Positions 25,575-33,752 of a stretch of 64,000 nucleotides of DNA are shown here, one piece after another (within the stretch, counting starts at the first letter, position 1; every line of letters starts with the position of its first letter). Position numbers and translations under genes: made by a program. Under the pieces are notes generated by a model. The model searched no databases. It worked only from the letters and a program-made list of their open reading frames with translations, and had not been told where the DNA came from. The stretch lies in contig JAZKFE010000070.1 of the NCBI GenBank assembly GCA_040386595.1, positions 1 to 64,000 on the forward strand, in the 5' to 3' direction. The stretch comes from JAKFVC01 sp040386595 (GTDB taxonomy: Bacteria > Planctomycetota > Planctomycetia > Planctomycetales > Planctomycetaceae).

Positions 25575-26888
25575 ATGCGTCGTTGCGGCTTATTGGTGTT
25601 CGTGATTGTGCTCTTGGCTCAGGTGGATGCTCTTCGAGCTGATGACTTTGATCGCGAGCCCATTAACTATACGACGTCGCAGCCGCACGATTGCATCTCC
25701 CGCCTGCAGCAGCGACTCGATCAACGCGAGACGGCACTGAAATATACGGCAGAGTTCGGCTATTTGCCGAGCTTACTGAGCGAACTCCAAGTCTCGACGA
25801 CGACACAGATGCTGGTGTTCTCCAAGACCAGCCTGCAGCGTTTTCGGATTACTCCTGAGACTCCCCGAGCGATCTACTTCAATGATGAGGTTTATGTCGG
25901 CTACTGTCAGGATGGGGAGATGCTGGAGATCTCAGCGGTCGATCCGCAGCTGGGAATGGTTTTTTATACATTACAGCAACATGCAGAAGAGCCGCCGAAA
26001 TTTGTCCGGCAGACTGACAGTTGCCTGTTGTGCCATGGTTCCTCGCAGTCGCATGGGATTCCGGGAAATCTGGTCCGTTCGGTCTATCCCGATCCGGGTG
26101 GTTTTCCGATTCTCTCTTCGGGGAGCTTTCGAATTGACCAGACCAGCGCCATCGAAAAACGCTGGGGGGGCTGGTATGTCACCGGTGAGCACGGCACACA
26201 CAAACATCTGGGAAACCTGATTGTTCACGGTAAAAAAGAACCCGAAGAGATTGACAATACTCAAGGTCACAATGTTACGGATTTGAGTTCCCGGCTGAAC
26301 CTGAAGCCCTACTTGACGCCGCATAGCGACATTGTCGCGTTGATGGTTTTAGAGCATCAGACGATGGCCCATAACCTGATCATTCAGGCCAACTTTTCGA
26401 CCCGGCAAGCGCTGCACTATGAGGCGATGCTCAATCGGGAACTGAAGGAACCGCCGGGCAATCGTTGGAGCAGCACGCTGTCCCGGATTCGTAGTGTGGG
26501 TGATCCGCTAGTAAAATATCTTTTATTTTCCGGTGAGGCCAAACTGCAGTCACCACTGAAGGGAACTGCCGGGTTCAGCGAACAATTTGTGAAGCCGGGG
26601 CCGCGCGATCCGCAAGGTCGATCTTTACGAGACTTCGACCTGCAGACGCGACTGTTTAAATATCCTTGCAGTTATTTGATCTATTCGGCCGCCTTCGATG
26701 CACTGCCCGCGGATGTGCGAGACTATGTGCTGCAACGCCTGTGGAACGTCTTGGATGGCAAGGACACGTCGGCCGATTTTGCTCATCTAACAGAGCAGGA
26801 TCGTGAGGCAATCCGTGAGATCCTGGTCACGACCAAACCCAACCTGCCGGCCTATTGGCGCGGTGAGGCTGATGCGGCCAAGCCGTGA
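25575..26888 (+). CDS. Secreted one-haem c-type cytochrome-like protein
   Basis: A 437-residue protein with a signal peptide (MRRCGLLVFVIVLLAQVDALRA) and a single CxxCH haem-binding motif (CLLCH, residues 150-154). The start has a GGAGG site eight bases upstream. The C-terminal region contains several His residues (HQTMAHNLI) that could act as ligands. I do not recognise a named family; similar proteins are annotated as hypothetical. The gap to the protoglobin gene is about 100 bp on the same strand, so cotranscription under Rrf2 control is likely. It may be a periplasmic electron-transfer or NO-reacting protein. Confidence 0.72.
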   Translation: MRRCGLLVFVIVLLAQVDALRADDFDREPINYTTSQPHDCISRLQQRLDQRETALKYTAEFGYLPSLLSELQVSTTTQMLVFSKTSLQRFRITPETPRAIYFNDEVYVGYCQDGEMLEISAVDPQLGMVFYTLQQHAEEPPKFVRQTDSCLLCHGSSQSHGIPGNLVRSVYPDPGGFPILSSGSFRIDQTSAIEKRWGGWYVTGEHGTHKHLGNLIVHGKKEPEEIDNTQGHNVTDLSSRLNLKPYLTPHSDIVALMVLEHQTMAHNLIIQANFSTRQALHYEAMLNRELKEPPGNRWSSTLSRIRSVGDPLVKYLLFSGEAKLQSPLKGTAGFSEQFVKPGPRDPQGRSLRDFDLQTRLFKYPCSYLIYSAAFDALPADVRDYVLQRLWNVLDGKDTSADFAHLTEQDREAIREILVTTKPNLPAYWRGEADAAKP

Positions 26889-27057
26889 TCATTCTTCTTA
26901 GGTGAGTGTCCGGCGTACGTCGAGAATTCTGGGACGTTCCCCTCAGGCGACACATCCTTCAAGTCGGGTTATAATGATCTGAGACAGCACGAGAATCTCT
27001 TTCGAGAAGATCGCCTCCCACGCGTGTCGGCGACTTCCATCAGGAGTAACACACACC

Positions 27058-27492
27058 ATGAGTTGGCTACCGAAGAAGTCTGTTGTGGTTCCGGTCGATT
27101 TCTCTTCGCAGTCGGTGGAAGCAATCCACACGGCGTTGGAGATGGTTTCATCTCCGGCGAACGTGCATGTGGTACACGTCGTGATTCCTTTGAACACGAT
27201 TACCGTGGGCGAAGCTTGGGCCGTGGAAGATGTCGAGTCCCGCTTGAGTGCGGCCCGCGATTACCTTGCCGGTTACCTGAAGGTCAACGGCGTGCCGGGG
27301 ATTACCGCCGAGATCCGTGAAGGAGATCCCGGTTTGCAGATTGCCGAATATGCCAAGAGCATTCAGGCTGACTTAGTTGTGATCCCGTCGCACGGCCGCC
27401 ATGGTGTGCAGCGTTTGCTGTTAGGGTCCGTCGCCGAACGCGTGCTGCGTCACGTCGAGTGTCCGATCCTGGTCCTCAGACGCAATGACTGA
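27058..27492 (+). CDS. Universal stress protein, UspA family
   Basis: A 144-residue single-domain universal stress protein. The N-terminus VVVPVDFSSQSVEA is the usual first strand and helix, and the C-terminal nucleotide-binding motif is present (SHGRHGVQRLLLGSVAERV followed by CPILVLR), so it is of the ATP-binding type. Such proteins are typically induced by stress, low oxygen or growth arrest. It lies downstream of the haem-protein gene with a gap of about 170 bp and ends in a shared hairpin with the fumarase gene. Confidence 0.92.
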   Translation: MSWLPKKSVVVPVDFSSQSVEAIHTALEMVSSPANVHVVHVVIPLNTITVGEAWAVEDVESRLSAARDYLAGYLKVNGVPGITAEIREGDPGLQIAEYAKSIQADLVVIPSHGRHGVQRLLLGSVAERVLRHVECPILVLRRND

Positions 27493-27510
27493 GGCAGGGT
27501 TTGCCAAACC

Positions 27511-27543
27511 ATAGTCGTTGATCGCTCCGCGATCAACGACTAT
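27511..27543. terminator. Bidirectional hairpin of the ATAGTCG repeat family, copy F
   Basis: A perfect hairpin with 14-bp arms (ATAGTCGTTGATCG and its complement) and the loop CTCCG, followed by TTTTTG on the plus strand. It lies exactly between the convergent universal stress protein (stop 27492) and fumarase (stop 27557) genes. It is the shortest member of the repeat family seen as copies A-E. Confidence 0.85.
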
Positions 27544-27556
27544 TTTTGTCTCTTAT

Positions 27557-29083
27557 TTAGTGATGATAGACTGGCTCGGCGAAGTCTTTCAGCACGTTCA
27601 GGCTGGCAGTGGCGACGTCGCGGTGCAGGCTGTTCCCGTGAGCATCCATGGTGCACAGCGTCGGGAACCCGTTGACTCGCAAGTGCCACATGGCTTCGGG
27701 AACGCCGAGTTCCAACAAGTCGACACCGTCCACGCCGGTGATGCACTTGGCGTAGTACTGCGCGGCACCGCCGATGGCGTTTAGATACACCGCTCCGTGC
27801 TCTTTCAAGCCGGCGAGCGTCTTCGGGCCCATGCCCCCCTTGCCGATGACGGCTCGTAACCCGAACTTGCCGATGATGTCGGCTTGGTACGGTTCTTCGC
27901 GGATGGAGGTCGTCGGGCCAGCACCCGTTACGGTCCATTTTCCGTCGGCATCTTTCAGCATCACGGGGCCACAGTGATAGATGATCTGGCCGTTAAGATC
28001 GATGGGCGCGTCGTGATGCAGCAAGTGGTGGTGCAGGGCGTCGCGGCCGGTGTGCATCGGTCCGTTGATGATGACGATGTCGCCCACGCGAATTGAGCGG
28101 ATCTTCTCGTCGGTGATTGGGGCTTCCAGAACCACCTCTTTGCCGGTCAGCTGAAAACCTTCACCGGTGGCAAGTTGCTTGATCTCATCCTGTTCGCGGT
28201 ATTGCCATTCCTGGATTTCGCCCGACGTGGGATCGAGCACGACGCCCAGGCGGCGGAAGGCCCAGCACTCGTAGGCGACCGAGACGAAAAAGGACGCCGG
28301 CAGCCGGTTCAGCACGCCGACTTTGCAACCCAGCAGGGTGACTTCGCCACCCCAGCCCATCGTGCCGATCTGCATCTTATTGGCAGTCTCGGTGACGTAC
28401 TGTTCCAACTCTGCCAATTCGGGAATCGGATTGACGTCGTCGGCGTTGCGGAACAGTTGGTGCTTGGCGTGCTCGTAGCCTGTCGTGCGATCACCGCCGA
28501 CACAAACCCCCAGGTAACCAGCAGAACAGCCTTGCCCCTGGGCCTGGTAGACGGCATGCAGCAGGCACTTCCGAATGCCATCCAGATCGCGATCGGCGCG
28601 ACCGAGGCCTTCCAGCTCACAGGGAACCGAGTACTGAATATTCTTGTTCTCGCAGCCGCCACCTTTGAGCACCAGCTTGATTTCGACTTCGTCTTTGCGG
28701 TGCTGGTGGAAGTGGATGACGGGAGTCCCCGGGCCGAGGTTGTCGCCGCTATTCTTACCAGTGAGCGAATCGACAGAGTTCGGTCGCAGTTTGCCCGCTT
28801 TGGTCGCTCGAGCGACTTGCCGCCGAATTTCTTCTTCCAGTTGGATCTGGTCGAAGCCGACGGGGGTGTGCACGATAAACGTCGGCATCCCCGTGTCCTG
28901 GCAGATGGGGCGTTCGCTGGCACACGCCATGTCGACATTGACCGCAATCGTCTGCAGGGCCATAGAAGCTCGAGAGAGAGGCGTTTCCCGCTCCAGAGCG
29001 CTCGCCATCAATCGCCGGATATCCGACGGCAGATTGGTCGAGGTCTGAACGATCAGTTGATAAACGCTTTCTGCAAACGACAT
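27557..29083 (-). CDS. Class I (iron-sulfur) fumarate hydratase
   Basis: A 508-residue enzyme with the alpha and beta parts fused, as in FumA/FumB-type proteins. Iron-sulfur cysteines are visible in ERPICQDTGMP, in LKGGGCENKN and in MGWGGEVTLLGCKVG. The beta part (about residues 320-508) has the conserved RVGDIVIINGPMHTGRDALHH and GPTTSIREEPYQADII motifs. It hydrates fumarate to malate in the TCA cycle. The [4Fe-4S] cluster of this class is sensitive to oxygen and NO, which fits its position beside the Rrf2-protoglobin locus, though no operon link exists. Confidence 0.93.
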   Translation of the reverse strand: MSFAESVYQLIVQTSTNLPSDIRRLMASALERETPLSRASMALQTIAVNVDMACASERPICQDTGMPTFIVHTPVGFDQIQLEEEIRRQVARATKAGKLRPNSVDSLTGKNSGDNLGPGTPVIHFHQHRKDEVEIKLVLKGGGCENKNIQYSVPCELEGLGRADRDLDGIRKCLLHAVYQAQGQGCSAGYLGVCVGGDRTTGYEHAKHQLFRNADDVNPIPELAELEQYVTETANKMQIGTMGWGGEVTLLGCKVGVLNRLPASFFVSVAYECWAFRRLGVVLDPTSGEIQEWQYREQDEIKQLATGEGFQLTGKEVVLEAPITDEKIRSIRVGDIVIINGPMHTGRDALHHHLLHHDAPIDLNGQIIYHCGPVMLKDADGKWTVTGAGPTTSIREEPYQADIIGKFGLRAVIGKGGMGPKTLAGLKEHGAVYLNAIGGAAQYYAKCITGVDGVDLLELGVPEAMWHLRVNGFPTLCTMDAHGNSLHRDVATASLNVLKDFAEPVYHH

Positions 29084-29129
29084 GGAAACGTCTCAATCTA
29101 AAGGACAAATATTTTTCAAAGGCTTGGCG

Positions 29130-29276
29130 ATAGTCGTTGTTCGCTCTGCGAACTGAACGTCTTCGTTCTTGTTTTCTTGTTCTTACTATTCGCGAGCTGT
29201 CAGTCGCTTTGGTCTTCAATTGTCATCCATTGGGCGACGACGAAGACGTTCAGTTCGCGGAGCGAACAACGACTAT
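29130..29276. repeat. Palindromic element copy D, longer arms
   Basis: A 147-bp element with 36-bp inverted arms (29130-29165 and 29241-29276, one mismatch). The outer 24 bp match copies B and C, but the arms continue with TGAACGTCTTCG and the core is unrelated to that of A-C. It lies between fumarase (start 29083) and the response regulator (stop 29292). Confidence 0.9.
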
Positions 29277-29291
29277 GGCTATGATTACGGC

Positions 29292-29753
29292 TTACTCGTC
29301 GTCGTCTTCCGCGGGTTTCGCGGTCTTCTTGCGAGTGACTCGGGTGGGTTTGGCGGGAGTTTCGGGCTCCAGGGCGGCCGCGGCTTTCTTCAGCGAGCGG
29401 TCGACCGCTTCCAGCAGCACGTCCATGGCGAACGGCTTGCGGAGGTAGTCATCCACCCCCAGCATCTCCGCATAGGCCTTGTGGCGACCCCCTTCGTTCG
29501 CGGTGATCATGATCACGCGAGGCGGGTTTTCCATTTCCTGCTTGAGGAATTCCAGTACCGGGAAGCCACCCAGCTGCGGCATCATCATGTCGGTGATGAC
29601 GAGGTCGGGGGTCCGGCTGACGGCGAGCTTTTTGCCTTCGACACCATTCGGGGCGACCAGCACGGTGTAACCCGCCGATTCCAGAACACTGCGTAGCGTG
29701 TTCTGAATTTCGCGGTCATCTTCAATCAGCAGAATCGTGGCGGGGGTCGTCAT
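29292..29753 (-). CDS. Single-domain response regulator with charged tail
   Basis: A 153-residue CheY-like receiver. The acidic pocket (Glu11, Asp12, Asp13), phosphoacceptor Asp55 (VITDMMMP), Thr84 and Lys106 (YLRKPF) are all present. After residue 122 there is a low-complexity tail rich in Ala, Pro and Lys that ends in EDDDE. No output domain and no histidine kinase are nearby. The tail may bind a partner or nucleic acid. Confidence 0.9.
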   Translation of the reverse strand: MTTPATILLIEDDREIQNTLRSVLESAGYTVLVAPNGVEGKKLAVSRTPDLVITDMMMPQLGGFPVLEFLKQEMENPPRVIMITANEGGRHKAYAEMLGVDDYLRKPFAMDVLLEAVDRSLKKAAAALEPETPAKPTRVTRKKTAKPAEDDDE

Positions 29754-29926
29754 GAAAATCTCTTTTCGTCAGCAAACCGCTTCGCAGCGGTATCGAGAGC
29801 CAATTCCAGGCGAGTGAGCAGCTTCCATCCTAGCGATCCGGCAGCGTTTCTCAAGCGGACATTGATGCCAGCAGCGTGACAGGATGGTTAGCAGGCTCAA
29901 ACCGAGACGGCGATGTCTGTTACAAA

Positions 29927-30940
29927 TCAGCGGGCGGGTTTCACCGCGGTGGCGTTCTCCGCCAATTTGAGCGGCTGGGCATCCAAGCCTTGGCTTTGCA
30001 AATGGGCGACCAGCAAGTCGACGTAACCATGTGTGACCAAAACATGTTCGGCGCCAGTCTCGGCAATGGCCCAGAGTGTTTCCGACCAATCGGCATGGTC
30101 CGACAGCACAAATCCGCAGTCGACGCGATGTCGTGGGCAGGCCCCTTTGGTGCTCATCCAGCCGGAGGCGAAGGCGGTCGAACGTGGCCCGGCACGTCGC
30201 ATCCACCGGCCGTCACGGACTTGTGGAGGAGCCAGAATCAGCGATGAGCCCCATTCGGTCCCTTCCGGCGCGTCGTCGATGCAGATCGTTTCGGGCAGTT
30301 TGATGCCACTCGCCCGGTAGTCGGCGTTGATCGTTTCCACCTTGGCATGGGTGATGATCGGCCCCAACGACGTGTCTTGCAGACCCGCCAGAACGCGCTG
30401 TGACTTCCCCGCAGCATAGCAATACAGCACGCTGGCCCGGCCCCAGGCCCGGTTCAGGCGCCACCAGTCGGAGATCTCGGCCCAGACTGTCGCCTGGTCC
30501 GGCCAGTTGAAATCGGGGTTGGCGAAGGTGGACTCGGTGATAAACGTATGACACTTCAGCGGCTCAAACGGGGCACAGGTGGGGTCGGCGGCAACCTTGA
30601 AGTCCCCCGTGAACACCCAGACTTCACCTTGATACTCAACGCGAACCTGAGACGACCCCAGCATATGACCCGCAGGGTGCAACGAGACTTTCACACCGCG
30701 AAAGTCCATGACTTCGCCATACTGGACCGTCTTAATAACGGCACTGGGAGACAGCCGCGTCCGCAACACATGCTTGCCGCAGTCGACCGTGATGTACTCA
30801 CGCGATCCCGTCCGGGCATGGTCCGCGTGGGCATGGGTAATGATCGCCCGCGAGACCGCTTTGCTGGGATCGATGAAGAATTCACCGGCTTCACAAAACA
30901 GTCCGGCCGGGGTGAGTCGAAGCAGAGGCGAAGAAGAAAT
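29927..30940 (-). CDS. Ligase-associated-type DNA exonuclease, MBL fold, ATT start
   Basis: A 337-residue metallo-beta-lactamase/beta-CASP-like protein of the ligase-associated exonuclease family (DR2417/Lhr-cluster type). It has HAHADH (residues 36-41), HPAGHMLGSSQV, FTGDFK, SDHADW and the C-terminal VTHGY motif. The conserved N-terminus (LLRLTPAGLFCEAGEFFIDP) lies upstream of the first GTG, and no ATG, GTG or TTG occurs between the preceding stop (30971-30973) and this region. The best start is ATT at 30940 with AGGA seven bases upstream; a frameshift from the ATG at 30956 is the alternative. No DNA ligase gene is adjacent. Confidence 0.78.
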   Translation of the reverse strand: MSSSPLLRLTPAGLFCEAGEFFIDPSKAVSRAIITHAHADHARTGSREYITVDCGKHVLRTRLSPSAVIKTVQYGEVMDFRGVKVSLHPAGHMLGSSQVRVEYQGEVWVFTGDFKVAADPTCAPFEPLKCHTFITESTFANPDFNWPDQATVWAEISDWWRLNRAWGRASVLYCYAAGKSQRVLAGLQDTSLGPIITHAKVETINADYRASGIKLPETICIDDAPEGTEWGSSLILAPPQVRDGRWMRRAGPRSTAFASGWMSTKGACPRHRVDCGFVLSDHADWSETLWAIAETGAEHVLVTHGYVDLLVAHLQSQGLDAQPLKLAENATAVKPAR

Positions 30941-31012
30941 AGCGAAATCCTGACATGAGGTGCGATCGCGTTAACACAGCGTGATCATCAATGGAGAAAA
31001 CTTTGTAGGGTG

Positions 31013-31083
31013 CCCAGATTTCTGAATCTGGGTGAGCGGAGCGAACCATAGTCGTTGTTCGCTCCGCGAACTGAACGTCTTCG
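31013..31083. repeat. Hairpin plus single arm of the ATAGTCG repeat, copy E
   Basis: A perfect 8-bp hairpin (CCCAGATT / AATCTGGG, 31013-31032) is followed by one 36-base arm of the copy-D type (31048-31083, ATAGTCGTTGTTCGCTCCGC and on to GAACGTCTTCG). The second arm is missing. It lies between the exonuclease and esterase genes. Confidence 0.8.
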
Positions 31084-31113
31084 TCTCTTCGTAAGCTAGG
31101 CTGCAGTCACCAC

Positions 31114-31992
31114 CTACTTTAAACGCTGTTCAAAATACGACAGCAACGCCTTATCAGCTTTCTCGGCGTCGGCCCCTTTGAACCCGTGGCCCGCTCCTTC
31201 CAGCGTCAACAGGTCGGCTTCGACGGTTGCCGCTTTCAGCTTGTCGACCATCCAGACTGCCTGTTCGTGAGCGACATACTTGTCTTCTGTCCCATGAATG
31301 CACAGCGTCGGGGCGGCATTCGGTGTGACCCAATACAGGGGGCTAGAGCGAATGTGCTGCACGCGGGCCGTTTCCAGATTGCCGCCCAACCACAAGGGCA
31401 ACACTTCATGAGCATCGACGCTTTTCCCGTAGGACTTGGTGAAGTCGCTGGGGCCATAAACGTTGACGACACACGCGACATGGCTGGACTGGTCGGCATT
31501 CCCGCCGGTCCCTTCAAATTCGGGAACATCCCGCGTGACGGCCAGGAATTGTGCCAAGTGCCCACCGGCCGAGCCACCCGTGACGCCAATTTTGTCGGGG
31601 TTGATTTTATATTTGGCTGCATTGGCTCGGAGCCAGCGGACGGCCGCCTTGGTGTCATGAACGGCCGCGGGGAACTGATACTTCGGAGCCAGGCGGTAGC
31701 TGCAGGTGGCGGCGATAAAACCATGCTCGGCCAGCTTGATGCACAGGGCGTCGTATCCATCGCGCTTGCCGGCTCGAAAACCACCCCCGTGAATGCACAA
31801 CACGGTGGGGAACGGTCCCTCTCCCGACTTGGGACGAGCCAGGTTCAGCTGCAAATGCTGATCATCGGGATTTGAGTATTCGATCCCCGTTTCCCAGGTC
31901 ACGGTATCGGGAATCTTGGGTTGTGCTTGAACGTTTCCAGCCAGGACTGCCAAATACACGCCACACACACCAGCCAACCATCGGCAACGCAT
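31114..31992 (-). CDS. Exported alpha/beta hydrolase, BD-FAE/lipase-like
   Basis: A 292-residue esterase with a signal peptide (MRCRWLAGVCGVYLAVLAGNVQA). It has the oxyanion motif CIHGGGF, the nucleophile elbow VTGGSAGGH (Ser in G-x-S-x-G), a late Asp in HGTEDKYV and the final His in GAGHGFKG, so the catalytic triad is complete. The family includes carbohydrate esterases (feruloyl and acetyl xylan esterases) common in planctomycetes. The likely location is periplasmic. Confidence 0.9.
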   Translation of the reverse strand: MRCRWLAGVCGVYLAVLAGNVQAQPKIPDTVTWETGIEYSNPDDQHLQLNLARPKSGEGPFPTVLCIHGGGFRAGKRDGYDALCIKLAEHGFIAATCSYRLAPKYQFPAAVHDTKAAVRWLRANAAKYKINPDKIGVTGGSAGGHLAQFLAVTRDVPEFEGTGGNADQSSHVACVVNVYGPSDFTKSYGKSVDAHEVLPLWLGGNLETARVQHIRSSPLYWVTPNAAPTLCIHGTEDKYVAHEQAVWMVDKLKAATVEADLLTLEGAGHGFKGADAEKADKALLSYFEQRLK

Positions 31993-32098
31993 CGTCGAGC
32001 TCCAATTGCGGTGAATCGAGGTAGAGAACTCCGCTCAGACTAACAGAGCAGGGGGGCCAGAGCCACTTCAGCGTCATACTGCTGGCGTCATGCCGCCT

Positions 32099-32608
32099 TT
32101 AGAGCTCTGCCGGAAATTGCGCGACGTACCACTCGACTAAGACCCGAAATGGTGGTGAGAAGATCTCGGGTTGTTGTTCCAACTCCTGGAGCAGGTCGCG
32201 CAAAGTCAGTTGCCGGACCTCCGCGACTTCAACGGGATCGGGCCGAGGTACCGCGTCGGAGTGGGCCCGGTAGAGGACGGAGTGCTCCCAAGCCAGGTCC
32301 TCGCGGGCTGAGAATTTGCCGAGGAACTCCAACGGCGCGACAAGTCCGATTTCTTCTTCTAGCTCGCGTTCTGCCGATTCGAGGTAGTCCTCACCGGTCG
32401 ACAGATGCCCTGACGCGGACGACGTATAGCACAGGGGAAATTCATCTTTGGTCGCGGACCGGACCTGCACCAGGAGTTCTTTACGGCTGTTGAACACGAA
32501 GACATGCGCCGCGCGATGTAGCAGTTTTTGAGCATGCACGTAGGACCGCGGTGCTTGTCCGATGACCCGGTCTTCCGCATCGCAGACGTCAAAGATTTCT
32601 TCAGGCAT
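32099..32608 (-). CDS. Nudix hydrolase, YfcD/IPP-isomerase-like
   Basis: A 169-residue Nudix protein. The Nudix box is complete (GHLSTGEDYLESAERELEEE plus IG). The N-terminal region EIFDVCDAEDRVIG and the HRAAHVFVFN segment resemble the YfcD/IPP isomerase-like subgroup, whose members hydrolyse nucleoside diphosphate derivatives or related compounds. The substrate is not predictable. It stands alone between the esterase and LRR genes. Confidence 0.88.
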   Translation of the reverse strand: MPEEIFDVCDAEDRVIGQAPRSYVHAQKLLHRAAHVFVFNSRKELLVQVRSATKDEFPLCYTSSASGHLSTGEDYLESAERELEEEIGLVAPLEFLGKFSAREDLAWEHSVLYRAHSDAVPRPDPVEVAEVRQLTLRDLLQELEQQPEIFSPPFRVLVEWYVAQFPAEL

Positions 32609-32678
32609 AAATGTGCTTAGTATAGAGCCGGTGAGCCAGAGGCTGACTCACCGGTGCGATGATCCCTGATAACGTGGG

Positions 32679-33521
32679 TTACGGCATTTCCAGGCGGACG
32701 CCGATCGTCTTGAGCGCTTCCGTTTGCTCGCCCTTGGCGGGATCGCTCAGCGGATTCTCTTTCATGAACAGCCGCAGGTACGGGGCGAAATTCTTCTTGC
32801 CTTCCGCATCCGCTTTGCAGACGGCCACCAGCGGTGCCAGATCGGTGACCTTATTCTTATCAATGAACAACATCCGCAGTTGGGTTTGCTTACCCAGCGG
32901 TGCCAGATCGACGATTTCGTTTCCGGAGAGCTTTAACAGAGACAGGCTGCTGACGTTCTCGATGGGCTTCAAGTCGACGACTTTATTGCCGGCCAGATCG
33001 AGTGAAGACAACTTGGCAATTTCGGCTAGCGGTGCCAGGTCGACGATTTGGTTATTGGCGGCATACAGGGCGGACAGCTTTTTGAGCTCCTTGAGCGGCG
33101 CAATGTCTTTCACCTGATTATTGGAAAGCTCAAGGTATTGCAGACCGGTTAGCCCCGCCAGCGGTGTGATGTCTGCGATCTTATTGCTGGACAGATCCAG
33201 AGATTGCAGATTCTTGAGATCCTTGATCGCGGCGATGCTTTCGACTTCGTTTTTGGCCAGATTGATCAAGGCGATATTGGGGCATTTTTCCAGACCGGTG
33301 AGGTCCTTGATCCCCTTGCCTTTGGCTTCGAAGACGAAGATTTTCTTTAAATCGTCATCGGTCAGTTCGGCGGTTCCGTCACGTTTATCCAGGATGTAAT
33401 ACCGCAGTGCGGCTTCCAGATTCTTGTCAGGAAATTGGACAGCCCAGGCGGGAGTGACCGTCATGCACCAGCAGCACGCGACGACCGCGCCGAGACCGAT
33501 TCGAGCCATGCGAGTCTTCAT
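32679..33521 (-). CDS. Exported leucine-rich repeat protein
   Basis: A 280-residue protein with a signal peptide (MKTRMARIGLGAVVACCWCM and on to a predicted AWA cleavage site). After a capping region, at least seven repeats of about 22 residues follow, with the internalin-like pattern L-x-x-L-x-x-L-x-L-x-x-N-x-I-x-D-I-x-P-L, for example LQYLELSNNQVKDIAPL. The start ATG at 33521 has a GGAGGA site. It may bind other proteins or polysaccharides in the periplasm or at the surface. Confidence 0.9.
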   Translation of the reverse strand: MKTRMARIGLGAVVACCWCMTVTPAWAVQFPDKNLEAALRYYILDKRDGTAELTDDDLKKIFVFEAKGKGIKDLTGLEKCPNIALINLAKNEVESIAAIKDLKNLQSLDLSSNKIADITPLAGLTGLQYLELSNNQVKDIAPLKELKKLSALYAANNQIVDLAPLAEIAKLSSLDLAGNKVVDLKPIENVSSLSLLKLSGNEIVDLAPLGKQTQLRMLFIDKNKVTDLAPLVAVCKADAEGKKNFAPYLRLFMKENPLSDPAKGEQTEALKTIGVRLEMP

Positions 33522-33752
33522 CCGGAAATCCTCCTTTGTGTGATTCAAGTTGTGGGTGAGCTGCAGAGATGTTACCGGTGAGCTCACCGAACTTCGAGAC
33601 TAATCAACAAAGGCTTTTGCTTCAATGCAAACTGCGGATTGCCAGCGGTAGCAGGCTGAGCGACGGGGTGTTCAAACTCAACCAGCGCCTGCAGTCTATT
33701 GGCTGCCTCGAAAAGGACGAGTGTTCCTTAATGTTAGGGCGATCCAAGATCC

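Noticed and set aside
16765..31083. Repeats considered as a possible CRISPR array
   Set aside because: The copies are thousands of bases apart, are palindromic with their own cores, and there are no regular spacers or cas genes.
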